In this document: in pieces, positions 14,245 through 17,530 of the stretch
Layout: every line of letters begins with the position of its first letter
How positions within the stretch are numbered: position 1 is the first letter of the stretch
NCBI GenBank assembly: GCA_902494875.1
Contig: CABUUO010000021.1
Coordinates: forward strand, 1-17,530
Length of the DNA stretch: 17,530 nt
From: an uncultured Pseudomonadota bacterium
GTDB lineage: Bacteria; Pseudomonadota; Alphaproteobacteria; RF32; CAG-239
Direction: 5' to 3'
Notes under the pieces: model-generated
Told to the model about the DNA's origin: nothing
Databases searched by the model: none
The model's input: only the letters and a program-made list of their open reading frames with translations
Translations under genes and position numbers: made by a program

Positions 14245-16343
14245 ACCGATTGCCTGGCCAGTTCCAAAAATTCGTTTTCGTTCAGGACCGTTATGCCCAG
14301 TTCCTGCGCTTTTTTGGCTTTGGAACCGGCGTCCGCGCCGACGATGACATAATCGGTATTCTTGGAAACCGAACCGGCCACTTTGGCGCCGAGCGAAAGC
14401 GCTTTGGCTTTGGCTTCGGCCCGCGTCAGGCGTTCCAACGTCCCGGTAAAGACCACCGTCTTGCCGGCAATCGGCGAGTTGTAGTCCGTATCATCGACAA
14501 AGTCTTCGACCTTCACCTGTTCCAAAAGTTCGTTAACGGTTTTGAGGTTGTGTTCTTCGGCAAAAAAGCCGGCGATGTCATTGACCATTGCCTCGCCGAT
14601 TCCGTCGATTTCCAGCAGTTTTTCGGTGCGGCCGTGAACCATGTCGTCGCGAAAATGCTCAAAGCTGCCGTAGTTTTTTGCAATCAGCCGCGATGTGGCC
14701 GTTCCCACCTGACGGATGCCCAAAGCGTAAATGAAACGGGGCAGGGAGATGTCGCGGCGGCCGTTGATGGCCCGGAACAGGTTTTCCACCGATTTCTTGC
14801 CCCAGCCTTCGCGATTTTCCAGATAGATACCGCCGTCGTCAAGCGCAGCGAACAAATCGTCGCGCAGCTTTTGGTTGCGGCGTTCCAGCGTAAAGATGTC
14901 AACCGGGTTGCGGATGATGCCTTCGTTGTAAAATTCTTCCATAATCTTTGCACCCAGCCCCTCAATGTCAAAGGCTTCGCGGGAAACAAAATGCTTGAGG
15001 CGCTCAATGGCCTGCGCCGGACAGGTGAGACCGCCGGTGCAGCGCCGCACCGCTTCGTCTTCTTCGCGGATGGCATGGGCGCCGCACATCGGGCATGTCT
15101 GCGGAAATTCGTATTCTTTGGATTCGGGCGGTCGCTTGTCTTTAACCGCTTCCACAATCTGCGGAATAACGTCTCCGGCGCGCTGGATAACGACCGTGTC
15201 TCCGATTCGGATGTCTTTGCGTTTGATTTCGTCTTCGTTGTGCAGCGTTGCGTGCGAAACGATGACCCCGCCGACGTTGACCGGTTCCAGATCCGCCACC
15301 GGCGTCAGCGCGCCGGTTCGGCCGACCTGAATTCTGATGTCGTTGATTTTGGTAAAGGCCTGCTCGGCCGGAAACTTGTGCGCAATGGCCCACCGCGGCG
15401 TGCGGGTCAGAAAACCGAGGCGCTGTTGCAGCTCCAGATTGTCAACCTTATAAACAATGCCGTCAATGTCATAAGCCAGATTGGCGCGCTCTTTCAGCAG
15501 ATATTCAAAATAGTCGGACAAATCCCGCGTCGTGTGGCAGATACGGTTGTATGGATTGGTCTTAAAACCCCAGCCGCGAACCTTTTCCAGAAATTCGCTC
15601 TGCGATTTCCAGACAATTTCGGACACGTCGCCCCAGGTATAGACAAACAGACTCAGCTTGCGCTCTTTGGTAATGTTGGCGTCAAGCTGCCGCAGCGAAC
15701 CTGCCGCCGCGTTGCGGGGGTTAGCAAACGCTTTTTTCCCCTCGGTTTCATATTGCCGGTTAAGCTCCAGAAAATCCCGCTTGGACATATAAACTTCGCC
15801 GCGCACTTCCAAAATCTCCGGTACGTCTTTCCCTTCAATCTTTTGCGGCAGATCCTTGATAACGCGCAGATTTTCGGTGATGTCCTCGCCGGTTGCGCCG
15901 TCGCCGCGCGTCGCGCCTCTCACAAACAAGCCGTTTTCATATCGAGCCGAAAAGGAAAGGCCGTCGATTTTCGGTTCGGCGGAATAAGTGATCATATTGT
16001 CGGTTTCATAACCCAGAAACCGGTTGACCGAAGCCGTGAAGTCGCTTAGCTCCTCTTCGGAAAAAATGTCTCCGAGCGAAAGCATCGGAATCTTATGCTT
16101 AACCTTGCCGAACTCGCTGCGGACGGCGGCGCCGATTCTGACCGACGGGCCGTTTTCAATTTTCAGTTCCGGAAACTTCTTCTCCAGCAGCTCGTTTCTG
16201 CGTTTGAGCGCGTCGTATTCCGCGTCGCTGAGATAAGGATCGTCGTTTTGATAATAGGCAATGTCGGCTTTCGCCATTTCTTCGGCGATTCGTTTTAGTT
16301 CTTCCGCCGCCTGTTCTTTGGTTAGGATTTCAATATCGTTCAT
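14241..16343 (-). CDS. ligA: NAD+-dependent DNA ligase
   Basis: About 700 residues, full length. It seals nicks in replication and repair using NAD+. An N-terminal Ia domain (AYYQNDDPYLSDAEYDAL) precedes the adenylation domain with active-site lysine in EPKIDG. OB fold, four-cysteine zinc finger (CPMC...C...C), helix-hairpin-helix region (IDGIGEAMVNDI) and a C-terminal BRCT domain (SPIAGKTVVFTGTL...) follow in the standard order. I chose the ATG at 16343, because GAGG is 9 bases upstream. The ATG at 16352, three codons earlier, directly abuts that GAGG and has no spacing for it. It is downstream of infC on the same strand but separated by a terminator. The long plus-strand frame across it is antisense shadow. 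Confidence 0.97.
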   Translation of the reverse strand: MNDIEILTKEQAAEELKRIAEEMAKADIAYYQNDDPYLSDAEYDALKRRNELLEKKFPELKIENGPSVRIGAAVRSEFGKVKHKIPMLSLGDIFSEEELSDFTASVNRFLGYETDNMITYSAEPKIDGLSFSARYENGLFVRGATRGDGATGEDITENLRVIKDLPQKIEGKDVPEILEVRGEVYMSKRDFLELNRQYETEGKKAFANPRNAAAGSLRQLDANITKERKLSLFVYTWGDVSEIVWKSQSEFLEKVRGWGFKTNPYNRICHTTRDLSDYFEYLLKERANLAYDIDGIVYKVDNLELQQRLGFLTRTPRWAIAHKFPAEQAFTKINDIRIQVGRTGALTPVADLEPVNVGGVIVSHATLHNEDEIKRKDIRIGDTVVIQRAGDVIPQIVEAVKDKRPPESKEYEFPQTCPMCGAHAIREEDEAVRRCTGGLTCPAQAIERLKHFVSREAFDIEGLGAKIMEEFYNEGIIRNPVDIFTLERRNQKLRDDLFAALDDGGIYLENREGWGKKSVENLFRAINGRRDISLPRFIYALGIRQVGTATSRLIAKNYGSFEHFRDDMVHGRTEKLLEIDGIGEAMVNDIAGFFAEEHNLKTVNELLEQVKVEDFVDDTDYNSPIAGKTVVFTGTLERLTRAEAKAKALSLGAKVAGSVSKNTDYVIVGADAGSKAKKAQELGITVLNENEFLELARQSV

Positions 16344-16449
16344 TTCGGTCATCCTCGTTTTCGCTTGAAGACAATATAATTTTTTTTTGCCTGTTTTTCT
16401 AGGACAATTACGGAGTTTTACAAGGGGAAATTCCGGCTTTAGGACAATA

Positions 16450-16478
16450 AAAAAGGGAACCGAAGCGATTCCCTTTTT
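16450..16478 (-). terminator. Rho-independent terminator of infC
   Basis: AAAAAGGGAA (16450-16459) and TTCCCTTTTT (16469-16478) are perfect 10-bp arms around a 9-base loop, with a T-rich tail in the minus direction. It lies 17 bases beyond the infC stop, between infC and ligA. Confidence 0.85.
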
Positions 16479-16494
16479 GTTTTTGTTGACGGCC

Positions 16495-17037
16495 TTATTT
16501 TTCGGGGGCGATGACCATCATCATCTGCTTGCCCTCAAGCTTGGGTTCCGATTCGAGTTTGTACAGGCCTTCCAAATCGTCCAGCAGCTTCATCAGAACG
16601 TCTTTGCCCATGTCGGCCGAGTTCATTTCGCGGCCTTTGTAACGCATCGTAAATTTCACCTTGTCGCCCTGAGCCAGAAACTTTTTGGCTTGTTTTACTT
16701 TCACTTCATAATCGTGCGTGTCAATCATCGGGCGCAGCTTAAGTTCTTTAATGTCTATTACTTTCTGGTTCTTCCGGGCTTCTGCTTTGCGTTTCTGCAT
16801 TTCATACTTATATTTGCCGATGTCCAGAATCTTGCAAACCGGGGGATTCGCCTGCGGAGAAATTTCAATCAGATCCAGTCCCGCTTCGTCAGCCATTGCC
16901 AAAGCTTCCCTGATCGGAACAATTCCCCGATTCTCTCCTGTTTCATCAATAAGGCGAACCTCTTTTACTCTGATATCTTCATTAATGCGTGGTCCATCAT
17001 CATCGCGTACTGGCGCATTGGTATTCTCTTTAGCTAT
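16495..17037 (-). CDS. infC: Translation initiation factor IF-3, non-canonical ATA start
   Basis: 180 residues. It binds the 30S subunit, prevents premature 50S joining and proofreads start codons. The N-terminal domain RINEDIRVKEVRLID...GIVPIREAL and the C-terminal domain IDTHDYEVKVKQAKKFL...MRYKGRE are both complete. No ATG, GTG or TTG occurs in frame before TTG 16902, which would delete the N-domain. AGGAGG lies 5 bases before an in-frame ATA at 17035-17037, and an in-frame stop overlaps the AGGAGG, so ATA is the evident start. IF-3 genes commonly use rare start codons (AUU in E. coli) for autoregulation. rpmI and rplT do not follow. Confidence 0.93.
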   Translation of the reverse strand: MAKENTNAPVRDDDGPRINEDIRVKEVRLIDETGENRGIVPIREALAMADEAGLDLIEISPQANPPVCKILDIGKYKYEMQKRKAEARKNQKVIDIKELKLRPMIDTHDYEVKVKQAKKFLAQGDKVKFTMRYKGREMNSADMGKDVLMKLLDDLEGLYKLESEPKLEGKQMMMVIAPEK

Positions 17038-17072
17038 TTTAGCCTCCTAAAAATGTTGTTAACTGACTATAC

Positions 17073-17100
17073 ATAATACAAAAGTAATAATTAATGACAA
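17073..17100 (-). promoter_or_regulatory. infC promoter
   Basis: On the minus strand, TTGTCA (17095-17100) is followed after 16 bases by TATTAT (17073-17078). The predicted transcript starts near 17066, leaving a leader of about 29 bases to the ATA start. Confidence 0.6.
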
Positions 17101-17123
17101 GTTAAAAGTGATTCTTTTCTATG

Positions 17124-17156
17124 TCTCCGCCCGGAGATTCTCCGCCTCTGCGGCGG
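17124..17156. other. Two adjacent GC-rich hairpins
   Basis: TCTCCG-CC-CGGAGA (17124-17137) and CCGCC-TCTGC-GGCGG (17142-17156) stand side by side in AT-rich intergenic DNA upstream of infC. There is no T-tract on either side. Role unknown. Confidence 0.5.
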
Positions 17157-17301
17157 GTAAAACATTCCTGACTTATATATAATATAAAGGATTAAGACTT
17201 CAATACAGCTTGACTTGCAAAATATTCCATAATAATATCACAAAATATCAATACGTTAATTGTTTGTTCACAAAAAAATAAAAAAAAATGAAAAAAAGTT
17301 A

Positions 17302-17330
17302 TTGACTTCTGCAAGAGACTGTCATATAAA
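17302..17330 (+). promoter_or_regulatory. Strong promoter with A-tract upstream element
   Basis: TTGACT (17302-17307), a 17-base spacer and TATAAA (17325-17330). About 35 bases of almost pure A upstream resemble an UP element as found at rRNA and other highly expressed promoters. It points out of the window. Confidence 0.7.
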
Positions 17331-17530
17331 CCCCCTTGTCGCTGGGATGGCGGCGGTCAAAAACTAAAGGCCACCAACACTTACAGCGAGTTATAAAGAA
17401 GAGTAGATAAGAAGAATAAGAGGATACGCAGACGGTTTTATTAATCTGTGAGAGATAAGATAAATAAAAGTCTGATTGTATCAAACAAGGAACCTATAAA
17501 AATTCCAGAGATTTGAGTAATTAGGCTAGG
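17331..17530 (+). other. Untranslated leader or start of an RNA gene, no CDS seen
   Basis: The stretch 17038-17530 contains no convincing protein gene. Downstream of the promoter at 17302 there is only a six-codon ATG frame without a ribosome site. The sequence becomes purine-rich (17395-17435). It could be the leader of an rRNA operon, a structural RNA or a long 5' UTR. I did not find a 16S start or a boxA motif. Confidence 0.4.

Noticed and set aside
14250..16049. Long plus-strand open frame opposite ligA (about 600 codons)
   Set aside because: It is antisense to a full-length ligase with all its domains, and its composition is the mirror of ligA codon use.
17349..17369. Six-codon leader peptide starting at ATG after the strong promoter
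   Set aside because: No ribosome site and no regulatory codon run; likely chance.
17331..17530. Start of 16S rRNA at the right end of the window
   Set aside because: The last bases (ATTTGAGTAATTAGGCTAGG) only vaguely resemble the 16S 5' end and no boxA was found, so no rRNA gene is called.

Overview
The window looks like a chromosomal segment of an alphaproteobacterium, possibly one of the uncultured gut-associated lineages. That placement is an inference from the type of housekeeping genes (infC, ligA, apt, a tRNA-Glu with encoded CCA), the very large RTX protein, and the cysteine-rich secreted proteins beside a diversity-generating retroelement (DGR). No 16S or other taxonomic marker is visible.

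Layout. 1-6462: the 3' part of a giant RTX (calcium-binding, presumably type I-secreted) protein whose DNA holds five copies of a 432-bp repeat. 6479-6607: a terminator and tRNA-Glu(CTC) on the minus strand. 6743-9541: apt, a secreted hypothetical protein, a zinc-ribbon Nudix hydrolase (minus), a 54-residue acidic protein (minus) and a polytopic membrane protein. 9552-9902: an XRE-family regulator (minus). Its upstream region holds a 12-bp-arm inverted repeat that overlaps a consensus-like promoter reading the other way.

The most interesting part is 9949-14244. The promoter beside the regulator leads, through a leader with two competing stems, to a 230-residue cysteine-rich secreted protein, a 26-residue membrane peptide and a 257-residue secreted protein. 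The last ~39 codons of that protein are a DGR variable region (VR). Downstream come two strong hairpins, an avd-like accessory gene broken by a one-base frameshift, two tandem adenine-rich template repeats (TR1 and TR2) each behind a duplicated structured RNA module, and a DGR reverse transcriptase with YVDD and IGNLTSQ motifs. VR and TR1 differ at 23 of 118 positions without gaps, 19 of them at template adenines, the hallmark of DGR mutagenesis. The VR looks TR1-like in its 5' part and TR2-like in its 3' part.

14241-17037 (minus): ligA, convergent with the reverse transcriptase, and infC, whose full-length frame appears to begin at a non-canonical ATA codon behind a strong Shine-Dalgarno. 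From 17038 to the end there is no gene. This stretch holds the infC promoter, two GC-rich hairpins and a strong plus-strand promoter with A-rich upstream sequence, driving something beyond the window.
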